Source of the DNA: Manduca sexta
Lineage: Eukaryota; Arthropoda; Insecta; Lepidoptera; Sphingidae
DNA: 64,000 nucleotides
NCBI RefSeq assembly: GCF_014839805.1
Contig: NC_051132.1
Span: 2,542,001 to 2,606,000 of the forward strand
Direction: 5' to 3'
The notes under the pieces: generated by a model
The model's database searches: none
What the model was told of the DNA's origin: nothing
What the model saw: the letters and a program-made list of their open reading frames with translations, nothing else
Program-made: the position numbers and the translations under genes
Part shown: positions 24,660 to 36,063 of the stretch, piece by piece
How positions within the stretch are numbered: the first letter of the stretch is position 1
Layout: the number at the start of each line of letters is the position of its first letter

Positions 24660-26060
24660 AAGATAGATATTATAAACTTTAATATATTATTTGATTTTTA
24701 TTTGTTTTTCGCCGTTACTTAACATTAACACATACATAGCGCAATATTTTGATAACTATTCCAGTGGAAAAATATAAAGTAAAAAATCCAGACAGAATTG
24801 GGATATACTCTTGAATAAATACTTTTGTAAACTGTACCTAGTTATTTTCCGTAAAAAAAAGTTTCAACAGTAAGTTTTTAAAGAAGTGATTATTTTGGTA
24901 GTAATAGTAATGTTTTATGTAACATGTTAAATAACATGGACGAAACAAAAAATAAACAGATATCAGATACCTAAAAAAATAATTTAAACGTCATTTACCG
25001 ATTAAAATAACCAACAAATCACAATGATCCGAATAAATAACACGCCCGCTGTCACTCGCGCCGCACCAAACGGGCGAACAAGGGTGTGAGAGGGGGTGCG
25101 GTTGCCCAGCGGGGGTGACGCGGGCGCGCGGGCGGGGGGCCTGCTCACTGGGAAACGTAATTGGGACTTTTTCTTAGGACTTAGCCTTTTGTTTTGCAAA
25201 GTGACTTCGGTCTTGTCTCGGTGCAAATCGATCGGGAGCATTGGGGTTTGAGTTCCAACGGGGACATTTGCCGGGTTAATGAGATGGATTACTTTGAGCA
25301 CGACTGTGGGATTAATAAGGCGAAAATTTTCCACTACCGATCATGCTGATTGGGCGCTTTTGTGATCGCTTTCTGGCTATGTATTTGTATAGTGGACTTA
25401 TTTGAGATGTTCAAACTGAAATTATATTACCATGGTGGGATATTGTTTATTTATAGATGTATTTTACGAGAACAATTATTATTAAGATATGCTAACTAGA
25501 CACAAATCCTTTCTATCTATAAGTTACTACAAATAGCCTTCGACATTCCCAAGAATTTTGAAAATTGCAGATGTAAACACAGATTAGCGCGCTCAAACAA
25601 ACACTTCAGTTGTACTGTGAAAGCCTTGATTTTAGATTGAAGACTGCGTAAATCAAACTTTATCTACATTCGTAAACAAATAGTGTATAAGTTTATCTAA
25701 AGGTAACAGTAGTGAAGGATCTAATATTTCAAAAAATAACCCTCAAATAAATTTCCTTTAGTCAACATATCGCGACAAATTTAATAAAAAACAAAGTCAA
25801 ATGAAAATAAACCTTAAAAGGGAAACCAGTAGGAATCGAATTATATTATGGACGTTTTACCATGGATAGCTAATCATCGGAATGACAAAAGAAATCTTTA
25901 AAAGCATTACACTAAATATCGCTACTAATTACCTATATTATATATTAGTGTTGCTCACGGATTCGCCCGCGTTAAAAGCCTTTCCCGCTACAAAGTCAAA
26001 ACACCATAAGACATGAGCGCCACCTATTTCAAAATTCAAATATCTATTATTTCCTATGGA
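24660..26060. other. no gene; GC-rich patch at 25,040-25,150
   Basis: The minus strand is open for 110 codons across the patch, with Pro/Arg/Ala-rich low-complexity translation and no motif. A Helitron-like fragment in reverse (GGATTCGCCCGCGTTAAAAG) is at 25,960-25,990. Confidence 0.45.
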
Positions 26061-26074
26061 AAAACGATGACTTG

Positions 26075-26165
26075 ATAAAGGTCGACTGGTTGGTCTGGAA
26101 ATCTTTAGAGGAGGCCTATGTTCAGCGGTGGACTTTATGTGGCTGATGATGATGATGATTTCCCA
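26075..26165 (-). repeat. S5 repeat
   Basis: GTTGGTCTGGAAATCTTTAG, GGCCTATGTTCAGCGGTGG and GATGATGATGATGAT, the reverse of S5. Confidence 0.7.
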
Positions 26166-26779
26166 TGGAAGCAAATTACAGGGCTAGATAGTAGCATATG
26201 TGTTAATCCAGGACATGCTTTACCCTTGTGCCAATTTCATCCAAAACTGATCAGTTTTTTTCTTTAAAAAATAAAGCCATAAATGTTACAATAGAATTAT
26301 TTAAGAATTAGGCATGAATATGTACAATAATAAAAATACAGTTTACTTAATTACTAATTACACAATTTAATAAGGCGGATATTACTAATCTTAGGAAAGA
26401 CATTCATTTTATAAATATTATTGTTTTAATTTGACTTCTAACAAACATTCAAATATTGTGAAGCTTTTCCATTATAATGTTAGTAAAATAAAATTCTTTC
26501 CGTCAATTTTATGGGAGTTAATCGACAAGTAAACGTAGTTAAACAAAAATAAATTCACATTGAGTACATTTATGCGATAATCGATAAGTACAAGCTTGCT
26601 ATGGACAATATCTGATATGAAGCGATTTGAATGCATGTTACGTCGCCGAGACTTCGCTTGTATTTAGTTTTAGATGCTTTTCGTATATTAAAAACATATC
26701 CTGTTATTATATACCATAGAGGTTGTTTCTGTTTGATAATGCCAATGTAATAATAGCTGCTAGTGTGCTAAAACTATGA

Positions 26780-26935
26780 GGAAATTACTTGAAAATTTTC
26801 CTTAAGAAATTCGAAGATGCGTCTGGCAATCCTCACTAGGCCAGCGTGAACCAAATTAAATCCTTCCAGTATTGGAGGAGATCCTGTAGACTGAGTATTA
26901 TACAGAACTGATTTCATTATAATAATATCTATGTA
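26780..26935 (+). mobile_element. SINE family S2, old 3' fragment
   Basis: CACTAGGCCAGCGTG and AGTATTATACAGAACTGAT correspond to the S2 3' half. The head is gone. Confidence 0.5.
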
Positions 26936-27534
26936 GTAATATGCTACGCTCAATATTCGTTAAAAATCTGGCTGATATTTTATGTATTCTAACAAACAAA
27001 AACTAATTAACAGATTTTTCCACGATGATTTATTTGTCAGACTAAGTTGTTGACAGTCCGAAAAATATTATATCTTAATTTATTGATAATTTTTTTTTTA
27101 TGTTGGTTTGATGTACAAAAATAAAGATTAGTCGCTTAAGGCTCGTCTCGTAAAGAATTCTGTTTTCTGTAAATGTGTTAATCGGACAAAGTTTAGCCAG
27201 TCAATGTTAGTGAAACACAATCGTGGGAGTACGCTGGCTTGCTTTTTGGGTCGTGGCTTTGTGAGAGACTGTACACTAGATATTGTGTTACAATTTTTCG
27301 CTGCGTGCACATTTTGTATGGAATGTGAGATGTCTTCGAATTGAAGGATCATGATTAAGAGGAATGTAAATATAGTCAGGGCGTTATTTTGTCTGTGGGC
27401 TTTGGGGCTTTGAATGACGAGTCGAGCTTGAAGTTTGCCGGAGCTGGCTGGATGCCGGCCGCTTTTGATAGGTTCGTCTGGAAATCTTTAGAGGAGGATG
27501 CTCAGTGAGGAGTTCATGTAGGTTTTTATTGCTT

Positions 27535-27712
27535 TGAATGACGAGACGAGCTTGCCGTTCGCTTAATGGTAAGCGATACGACCATCCATAAACAGCAGAA
27601 ACACCATCCAACACCTTGAATTACAAAGTTTTGTTTGGTATTCCACTGCGCTCGCCATCCTAAGACATGAGATGTTAAGTCTCATTATGTCCAGTAGTTA
27701 CACTTGCTACAG
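27535..27712 (-). repeat. S4 repeat
   Basis: TGAATGACGAGACGAGCTTG, ACAGCAGAAACACCATCCAA, TATTCCACTGCGCTCGCCAT and CAGTAGTTACACTTGCTACA. A shorter, related piece precedes it at about 27410-27440. Confidence 0.7.
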
Positions 27713-27719
27713 AAATAAA

Positions 27720-29600
27720 AAAATATCTTGTAATCAAAGGAGAGCTGGTTCTTCTGTGTACTGACAGAAGAATATCTATCGCTAAATAAAAAATTCATAT
27801 TAACAGAAGTTGCGCTTCCGAATTCCACTGGAGCTACAAAAGGTAACAGCAAATGGTCTTTATACTGGCTTTTTTTTAATAGAAATACGTAACCGCCCAC
27901 ACGCATTGTAACTCCTGAAGAATTGACAATGCAAGGTGACATCGAGCGGTGAAAATCGTCAAAAAGATTAGTATCCTTTTAACCTGTGGAATAGTCAAAT
28001 AAAATGGGAAGGGGTTGAAAACATGAATTAATCACAGGAGTGTACAATGTTTTTAAACTGGAATCGTATATTCAGTTAATACATGAAACCTATAGTAGAC
28101 TATAGCGATCTGCCGTCAACCAACAGCTACCTCATAACCACCATATCAGTATGACCTTTATATTGAACCTTACGAAATATGAATAGCCAAAAGCAACTGT
28201 ATCACCTCAGATCGAGAGTCTCTAATTCTTTGAATACAAATATCCCATCAGCCTGTATCCCCACCCTCGGTAAATAGATCATATCAACATAGACATAACC
28301 ATATACATATTTAAAAATGAATTAAATACAAACTTGAAAATGTTTTGCTAAAACAATGAAACCCCAGACACTAATGGGGGATATCTTATGACGTCACACG
28401 CGTCGTCAAAACAAAACCACATTTTTAGCTTTCACAAATATCTTCTGTCTCTGTCCCGCGTGTGGGGGCTACGGTGCTCCGTCCCGCTCGCACTCACGTT
28501 CAATTATTAACCCCGTTGTGATCTAATTAACAAATGCCAATTTAGTGAACAGAATCGGAACATGGAAGCGAATGGAGACGATCTCATAGTACAAGTTTTG
28601 TAATTTTTTTCTTATTGATATTGGAAATTTATTTTGGCTGTGCACGGTTGTGGGTTCCCAGCGCGAATTAAGTGTGAATTTGGTTATCGACTCAAAAGTC
28701 GTATGGATTCCGCAGGGTCATAATTTGTTACCAATTAGGTATAGATTTACCACAAGTCCCACTTAAAAGACTATATCAATTATTAGATATATTTTTTTAA
28801 TTATGTTGATAGTTCTATCGCGAAGATTATTTATGGTTTAATAAATAATATTGTCGAAAATAGTACTCGAATAGGAAATTGTCTCAATTAGGATATTGCC
28901 TAAATTACAAATATTGGCTGTCTTTTTTATTCATACTAGGTTAAATATGTTATGACTTTCGCAGGAGATGTCAAAGTAGTAAAATATAAGTATGTATGAA
29001 CACTTTCAATGGTTTCAACAATAATCTAATCTTATAAGATTATTATATAACTATTATTATAAAGTTATTATATAACTAGTAATAATAGCCTAGGCTTATG
29101 AGATTCATGTATTTATTCTTTGTTAGTAATATAAATGTTAAATGAAGTTAAGTTATTAATATTTTAAGAACATCTTTATAGCCACATCTATGAGAACAAA
29201 AGGCAATATGAAGTAGAGTGTGATTTTGTTCCTCAAAAATGAAAAATTATAACACGTTGGAAGTCTCCACAGATCTCGTTGTTCCGGCACGATAATGCTC
29301 TCTCCGCAGAGCCCGTACAAAAGTCAATTTAATTGGAAATGAAGAGAAAAGGTTAAACATCTGTGGACTTGTTGACGACCTTCGGGTTCTGCGTCGCGCA
29401 GCTTTAGTGCGTGGTCTCAGGTTCGAATCCTATCACATATACAGGTTATAATTGAAGATTCTAAATGTTACTAAGGATAAATACGTTATGTATTGCAAAA
29501 TATTGCAGTTTTTTTTCAGTACGACAACGATGCTTAAATTCTTTTAATACTTATGTTTTCGAAGCAAGGTATCTGTTCTTGAACGAGGACATGATTTAAA
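27720..29600. other. no gene; GC patch at 28,380-28,510
   Basis: The patch starts ATGACGTCACACGCG (containing a CRE-like TGACGTCA) and continues GC-rich to CTCGCACTCACG. At about 29,400-29,440 a B-box-like GGTTCGAATCC suggests an isolated, decayed SINE head. Confidence 0.4.
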
Positions 29601-29610
29601 AACAGACTCA

Positions 29611-29750
29611 GTATATCTACCCTACCGCTAGGACTCCCCTTTGAAACCATCAGCTAGCGGAACCCTATTAACACAAATAAGGTATGTCTACCCTACCAGC
29701 CTTTGAAAGATAGAAATCCAGAAAACTATCATCCAGCGGAACCCTAAACC
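29611..29750 (+). repeat. diverged 70-bp direct repeat
   Basis: TCTACCCTACC, CCTTTGAAA and AGCGGAACCCTA occur twice in the same order (29617 onward and 29687 onward). Confidence 0.55.
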
Positions 29751-29759
29751 CAATCCCGT

Positions 29760-30010
29760 GGGATATAAATCGATGACCCGGTTGTCCGGGTGGCGACCAA
29801 AAATACCCGGCAGCCGGATAATATTTTGAGCCGCGTGTTTACAGACGCGGCGTGCGTGACACACAGACGGCGCTGCGGATTACCCGTTGTTCATACACCT
29901 CAATCAGATGTTTCGCGTGCTGGTGAGCCTGCAATCCTATGGCTTTTGTAAAGGGACTCATTGTAATTGTTTTTATTTACATTTCATATTTTTAAGTGAG
30001 AATAGCCTTT
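29760..30010. other. GC-rich noncoding patch
   Basis: GTTGTCCGGGTGGCGACC to CAGACGGCGCTGCGG in AT-rich flanks. No continuous frame; function unknown. Confidence 0.4.
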
Positions 30011-30019
30011 TTTTACATA

Positions 30020-30232
30020 TTGCCGAGACGAATGTTCGCAGGTTCAAAACTCAAGGGCATTTCTGGGTTTTATAATGTTATGAGTGTATTTTTTGTGAAA
30101 TTAACTTGCTTAACGGTGAAGGAAAACACCCGAAGAAACCTGCATACATAAGAAATTTTCTATAAGAATTTTGAGGATATGTGTAGTGTGCCAATCCGCA
30201 CTAAGCCAGCGTGGTGGACTAAGGCCTGGTCA
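30020..30232 (+). mobile_element. SINE family S2, partial
   Basis: Begins at TGCCGAGACGAATGTTCGCA, contains GGTTCAAAAC and GCCAGCGTGGTGGACTAAGG, and breaks off at AAGGCCTGG without the tail. Confidence 0.7.
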
Positions 30233-30239
30233 AAACCAT

Positions 30240-32435
30240 AAGACGTGTTTTCTGAAACAAAATAGTATTATGGGAAGTAACCTTTGGTAAAATATAACAA
30301 TCAATCCACGTAAATCAATTTCACATATAAATAAAATGCAAATTCCTAAAGTACATCAAGATTCAAGTCCCACGTGATCATCTACGTACTTCACAAATTA
30401 AACAAAAACTACTCGAATTTTTAAAAATCGAACCCGAGACTATCACAAATCACTAGTGATCAAAATTCGTACACCCCAGACATATATACATCTGTATAAG
30501 TTTTCGAAGTAGACACCCACACGCACGCACAGCTGTGTGTGTCATAGCACCCTAGTAATTTTTGCCTAGGTCCCTGTCTATCCGTAACGAGCCTAGGGTT
30601 CAGGGTGAGCCTAGATAAATGTACCGACAGCATACAATTACCAATATTTTATTATTAAAATTCCAATTTTTTTTCCAAAAAAAAATCATATTCAATCATA
30701 GGTGACGTGTTGACCATCACCGCTTAGTGCATTGTGTTACAGTGTAGTGCAATATGGCCAGTGGAATTTAACATAAGTTATAATTAAGTCGCTTTAAAAA
30801 GCAATAATATCTGTAAGTTAAACTATCATTAATTTGTGTAAGCTCATGCTAATTGTGATAGAAGAAGAGGGTAGTACGAAGGATAGTTTATCACGTATAG
30901 TGTAGAGCGTAGCATGCGCGTGAGTCACACTTCGGTATAAAACACATAGAAAGAAAGAAGGATCTCTCTACAGCAAAGCAATACTCTTTGAACTATTTGT
31001 TTCTATCTTCCTTCTATTCAGGGTGTGGCATATTCATTGGTTATTATTTTTTTGTTTAATTATTTGTTTACATTATTATCGGAATTCGAATAACTATACT
31101 CATGATGAACTGCAATTCAGCTGGGTATATTCATTACTACTCAACGCAACATAAGACTAGTGCATGTCTAAGATTTGATTCATCTTGGAATATTTCAAAA
31201 CAAAGCAAGGAGTTAATCGATCATATTTACCACCTTATATGTCCTCAACAGCAATAATATGATTTTATATAGATTTTATAATATTTAGTGCATGAATGTA
31301 TTTTATTGTTGTTAAATATTTGTGTATCGTGTATGTATTTTGTAATTAGGTACATCATTATCCATTATCTCTATTTTAGTATCGGTAGACACCTCTCTAT
31401 CAAATTCCAAATATTTTCCAATCCATCCAAAGGTTCTCTGTAAGAAATGGAACGTGATGAGACCGCCAATTGTACTTCTGTATTATTATGTTACCTATAT
31501 TTTGTACATTAACCTTGATGTACAACAAAGTGTTAATAAATAATATCAGAACACCATGTGGCTTACCAATTAATGGGATGAGAAACAATTGTCACCAACA
31601 CATAGTTACAGACAATATGACGTCACGTGCGTTTACTGTGGGACAGTGAAACTAGTCAAGTTCACTCATTTATACTGTATATAAAGTTTGGTACAGACTG
31701 CCTTTATAATTTGACTAATTTTTTTTTTTTTTTTCACTTGGTGATACTACTGGGTCCAATTCTAAATATATTCATTATACTCTAGATACAATTGGCGACA
31801 TACCATTTTGCATTAATTTTCAGAAAAAGTAAAAAAAAATGGAAAACTAATTAAAACATTTAACCTTCTGACCGTACTGAAACCGAACCCTTTACACCAA
31901 CGATTTGTTTTAAAGGTCGTCGCCCTCGCGCCCTCCTTGTCTCACGACACAATGCGCGCATCCTCCGTCCCTCTCACTCTTAGATAGGGAAACCTACGGA
32001 GCCCTGTCAAGGAAATGCCTCTTATTTCAACCGGAACTTGGGATTTTGGGAACTATTTTGATTTTTTTTATTTAATTACTGATAGGGCATTGGAAAGGGT
32101 AAGTTATTCAAAGGATTTAAAATGGTTGCATTTTATATTACACTGAGGTTTGAAAATAGTTCGCGAAAAGGGTGGAAAAGTCTATGACATATTTATGTTA
32201 GCCTTTAAGGCATCGCTCTCTAGGAATCCTGTAAGAAATATTTAAAAAAAGTAGTCTATATGTGGTAAAGGGTCCATATAACCCAATGCCTGCCGACTTC
32301 CTTTTTGATTTTGTCATCAGAACTATTCGCAAACATTTATGCATATTAGGACCCAAATGTTATTTTGGGTTCCCTTTCCGAAAATTTCACCATTCGCCAC
32401 TGCTATCTATATTCTTCAAGTCTATCATCATTATC
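30240..32435. other. no gene seen
   Basis: AT-rich, with a long T run at about 31,719 and a GC-richer segment at 31,915-31,985. A short minus-strand segment at about 31,400-31,440 has an acceptor-like TTCTTACAG but does not extend into a convincing exon. Confidence 0.45.
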
Positions 32436-32439
32436 ATCA

Positions 32440-32620
32440 CCTACATTGTAGCCAGTGTAACTACTGGACATAAGACTTAACACCTCATGTCTCAGGATGA
32501 CGAGCGCAGTGGAATACCAAACAATACTTTGTAATGCAAGGTGTTGGATGGTGTTTCTGGGCGGTCGACTTACCATCAGGCGAAAGGCAAGCTCATCTCG
32601 TCATTCAAAGCAATAAAAAC
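32440..32620 (+). repeat. S4 repeat
   Basis: CATTGTAGCCAGTGTAACTA, CTCAGGATGACGAGCGCAGT, GTGTTGGATGGTGTTTCTGG and CTCGTCATTCAAAGCAATAA. Confidence 0.7.
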
Positions 32621-32629
32621 CTACATGAA

Positions 32630-32690
32630 CTCGTCATTGAGCATCCTCCGCTAAAGATTTCCAGACGGGCCTGTCAAAAGCGGCATTTAT
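32630..32690 (+). repeat. S5 fragment fused to the S4 repeat
   Basis: CTCGTCATTGAGCATCCTCC, AGATTTCCAGACGGGCCTGT and CAAAAGCGGC. The same S4-S5 junction is seen in reverse at about 27470-27540, so it may be one composite unit. Confidence 0.5.
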
Positions 32691-32939
32691 TCACAAATTT
32701 CAAATTCATTCCGTTAAATATTGCATCAAAATCAATTCAGTGGTTTAACCGTACAGTAACACATACAGACAAGAGCTACTTTGACATTTATAAAAGGATT
32801 ATAAAAAGAAGGCAAATCTAAGTCTAATCTTCACGATAACAAGAATCTTTAATAGAGAGGGAATTATCTTAGACATTGATGATCTTATAAAACAAATAGC
32901 TATTTAAAGTTTATTTTTGTAACACTAAATAATCTATAA

Positions 32940-33065
32940 TGAAATGAAATGATTTATTTGAATCTGTAAAATGTTAAACATTATTTAGATTCCGTTAATA
33001 TTAACTCTACCACCAGTTCGGAAAGCAGTTCTCACCAGAGAAGAACAGGCAAGAAACTCTGGTGG
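32940..33065 (+). repeat. dispersed repeat with a conserved-looking core
   Basis: TCTACCACCAGTTCGGAAAG and GAGAAGAACAGGCAAGAAAC form a core I associate with a widespread lepidopteran interspersed repeat. Only one copy is seen here. Confidence 0.4.
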
Positions 33066-33079
33066 TTCTATAAAACCAT

Positions 33080-33325
33080 ACCCTCACGGCTTTTATTCCC
33101 GAAGGGGTAGGCAGAGGCGTAACTGGTGCATCCACTTCCCGCCGTGCGTATTCCGTCCCATGTTGTGATAGGAAAGTCTATTATTGTCATGTCGGGCACA
33201 AATTCTAAACTCCAGGCTGATACTGAGTAGTAAAATCCAATATTATTTACCCAACTCGGGTATCGAATCCAAGACCGCAGCACTGCAATCGTGCCGTAAC
33301 ACAACTACGCCACAGAGGCTATCTA
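33080..33325 (-). mobile_element. SINE family S1
   Basis: Runs from tail TTATTCCCGAAGGGGTAGGC to head CTACGCCACAGAGGC in reverse orientation, with moderate divergence throughout. Confidence 0.75.
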
Positions 33326-33514
33326 TAAAATAACATATCTACTTACTCCTATAAGTTACTAAGAAATGTTTAACTGCTATTTAATATTGCCAATTTGATC
33401 AATATTTACTTACTGCAATTCATCACAAACGAATTCTCAGAAGTTCAACTGACTGATGTTTGAATCATCTCAATTACTATTTCCTTGTACGGTGACGAAA
33501 GTGCCAAATTATAC

Positions 33515-33700
33515 ATATTATAATACAAAGTCCCCCATTCTGCCTGTCTGTATGTAATCGATTTTCTCAAAATCTACTGAACGGAGATACTTTAAGATCT
33601 TCTGAAGGTTAGGCTACTTTTCATCCCGGAAAATGTAAAGCGGGACTTTTATCCCGGAAAACTCCTTTACGCGGGCGAAACCGCGAGTTAAAGATAATTT
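33515..33700 (+). repeat. decayed Helitron-like 3' region
   Basis: ACAAAGTCCCCCATTCTGCC, TTTACGCGGGCGAAACCGCG and GAGTTAAAGATAAT parallel the 3' part of the Helitron at 7920-8116. Confidence 0.6.
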
Positions 33701-34024
33701 ACAGGTACTCAAGTTTCTCTTTTAGTCTCTCTCAAATGTTGCCGAGTCCTACAATGTTGCGCGGTAATGTTGTCCCCAAACATTTTAGCGCCGCGTGCTG
33801 AAACGCAAATGTTTTCTTAAATACGGAACTCAATTTTGAAAATCTTTTGAAACCTTAAGTATAACATTAGACATAGTAGTTATTAGAGTCAGTATTCCGA
33901 GCTATGTGCTATTTAATTAAACATAAACATGTAAAACAATTTATAATTATTGTCTCTACAAAGTTGATAGAAACTATATACAAGCGTTACTTGAGAATCC
34001 TCGTTTGTAATTGTTTTATTGCAG

Positions 34025-34208
34025 CCCTCATGGTACAGGGAGGGATGAGCTGACCGTCACCAAGACCACGTTCGGTTCTCGCACTCAGATAAATATGAAT
34101 TTGTTTCGTAAATTCTACATGTTTCGGTCTAGAGGACAACAAACCCGAGAGTTTGTGTTGTGTTACCAAGACTTTCTGGTAGTTCCTGACTACAACAACA
34201 CGAGAACT
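34025..34208 (+). CDS. candidate internal exon, unknown protein
   Basis: A pyrimidine-rich acceptor ending TTTTATTGCAG precedes an open segment of about 61 codons that ends at GTATGTAAGT, which offers two overlapping good donors. The first third uses C or G at most third positions (LTVTKTTFGSRTQ), as real exons in this window do; the rest is more AT-rich. The peptide includes PHGTGRDELTV and FVLCYQDFLVVPDYNN. I do not recognise a family and see no neighbouring exon in phase. It lies on the opposite strand to the sugar transporter, possibly inside one of its introns. It may also be a transposon remnant. Confidence 0.35.
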
Positions 34209-35184
34209 GTATGTAAGTTTAATCCTGAATATTGATTACCACAAAACGACACCTATATCCCAGTTTATGATGAGGAATGTAGTGATATTCCGACACATAT
34301 TTCATTCACTGCCTCTCACTTGAAGTCAGATTAATAGTCATCACTTTAAGTCGACAGATTAGTCAAATGTTTTCAATACCCATTATGACCGTTAATAAGC
34401 TACCTGTGACGTCATGGTATAGAATGTTCTATGAACCGTGAACGCATTAGTGGCCACTGAGGTTTCCCTTTCGATAAGTGAAAATTAAGCCAAATTTTTA
34501 ATCACGTTGTCAAATTAACTGTCCAAAAAAGGCTTTTAATACATTCCGGAGAAATCGCTTTTAACTTGAGAGCAAATAAATCCGTCGCTCGAACGGCTAA
34601 TGCCTCTAAACTAAGTCTGAATTGTAATGAGTTAAGAATTCTAACACTAGACTGATCGTTAGTCTGACATCGTCCACTGACCTGCATAGAGTCAGCGTTG
34701 CGGACTAACTCCGAGCTCTCTCCTCGCTTATACGACTATCGAACGACCAAATTATATAATCGAATGATTAAACGATTCTGATTATATTAATATAGCTACA
34801 GTTTATACTTCCCTCTCTTATAGAACAAATAAGTAAACTTCATATTTACGATACAAAAAAGTACACTTTACAAATTAAAACCGCAGTCATATCCGAAAAG
34901 TTTAAGTAATTGAACGACAGACGAACGAAACAGGCACAATTCACGAACGAAAAGCACAAGGTACCCAACAAATCTAAAAAAAGAGAATAAATTCAAATTT
35001 CGAAGCACCGCCGCCATTACGCACATTTCGCTCGCCAGTTAAACTTAAATTTCAAAAGGAACGCTGCGCCATTGGCGTAGGTCAGTAACCTAACGTCATT
35101 CATTCCAATTTCAAATTTGAAAACAAGAAGCACGCAAACAGAAGCAAGCACGCACACCATTTCGGCCGAGTTCATATAGTATTT

Positions 35185-35684
35185 NNNNNNNNNNNNNNNN
35201 NNNNNNNNNNNNNNNNNNNNNNNNNNNNNNNNNNNNNNNNNNNNNNNNNNNNNNNNNNNNNNNNNNNNNNNNNNNNNNNNNNNNNNNNNNNNNNNNNNNN
35301 NNNNNNNNNNNNNNNNNNNNNNNNNNNNNNNNNNNNNNNNNNNNNNNNNNNNNNNNNNNNNNNNNNNNNNNNNNNNNNNNNNNNNNNNNNNNNNNNNNNN
35401 NNNNNNNNNNNNNNNNNNNNNNNNNNNNNNNNNNNNNNNNNNNNNNNNNNNNNNNNNNNNNNNNNNNNNNNNNNNNNNNNNNNNNNNNNNNNNNNNNNNN
35501 NNNNNNNNNNNNNNNNNNNNNNNNNNNNNNNNNNNNNNNNNNNNNNNNNNNNNNNNNNNNNNNNNNNNNNNNNNNNNNNNNNNNNNNNNNNNNNNNNNNN
35601 NNNNNNNNNNNNNNNNNNNNNNNNNNNNNNNNNNNNNNNNNNNNNNNNNNNNNNNNNNNNNNNNNNNNNNNNNNNNNNNNNNNN
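35185..35684. other. assembly gap, exactly 500 N
   Basis: A run of 500 N, cutting an S1 SINE at its right edge. It lies 380 bases downstream, in transcript direction, of the sugar-transporter exon 2. Confidence 1.
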
Positions 35685-35755
35685 TTCGAACCCAGGACCT
35701 CAGTGCGGTAGTCGTACTTGTACCGTGTATAATTAGAATTACGCCACCGAGGCAG
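35685..35755 (-). mobile_element. SINE family S1 head, cut by the assembly gap
   Basis: TTCGAACCCAGGACCTCAG then ACGCCACCGAGGCAG is the S1 tRNA-like head in reverse. The body would lie inside the N run, so part of that gap is likely SINE, which explains the assembly break. Confidence 0.7.
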
Positions 35756-36063
35756 TAAAACAATAAAATTAATGTATACGATACAAATACAATATATAAC
35801 TTAATACACATATGAAAAGGGAGAATGGTCGGTTTTGTTTGGTATTGTCTTAGTTTTAGGGCACCTTCAGATTAGCCGCAAGAGTGCAGTGCGCGCGGCA
35901 CTTACCGGTAAATTGAAGGCTATTAAGCGTCCTTTACTTTACCTTCGTTTGTGTTGACAATACTTAGAATTTACAAATTGCGACTATCAAAGTGCCCTTA
36001 GGTTTACAGTAAATTGAAAGTTTGGTTAACGTCTACAAAAATAAACTAGATTTGACAACTCAC

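Noticed and set aside
25002..25334. 110-codon minus-strand ORF
   Set aside because: Low-complexity Pro/Arg/Ala translation over a GC-rich patch; no start context or domain.
31400..31588. Possible further sugar-transporter exon on the minus strand
   Set aside because: An acceptor-like site exists, but the reading does not match MFS helices and is stopped in the required phase.
35017..35811. 264-codon minus-strand ORF across the second gap
   Set aside because: Open only because of 500 N; the readable part is a SINE head.
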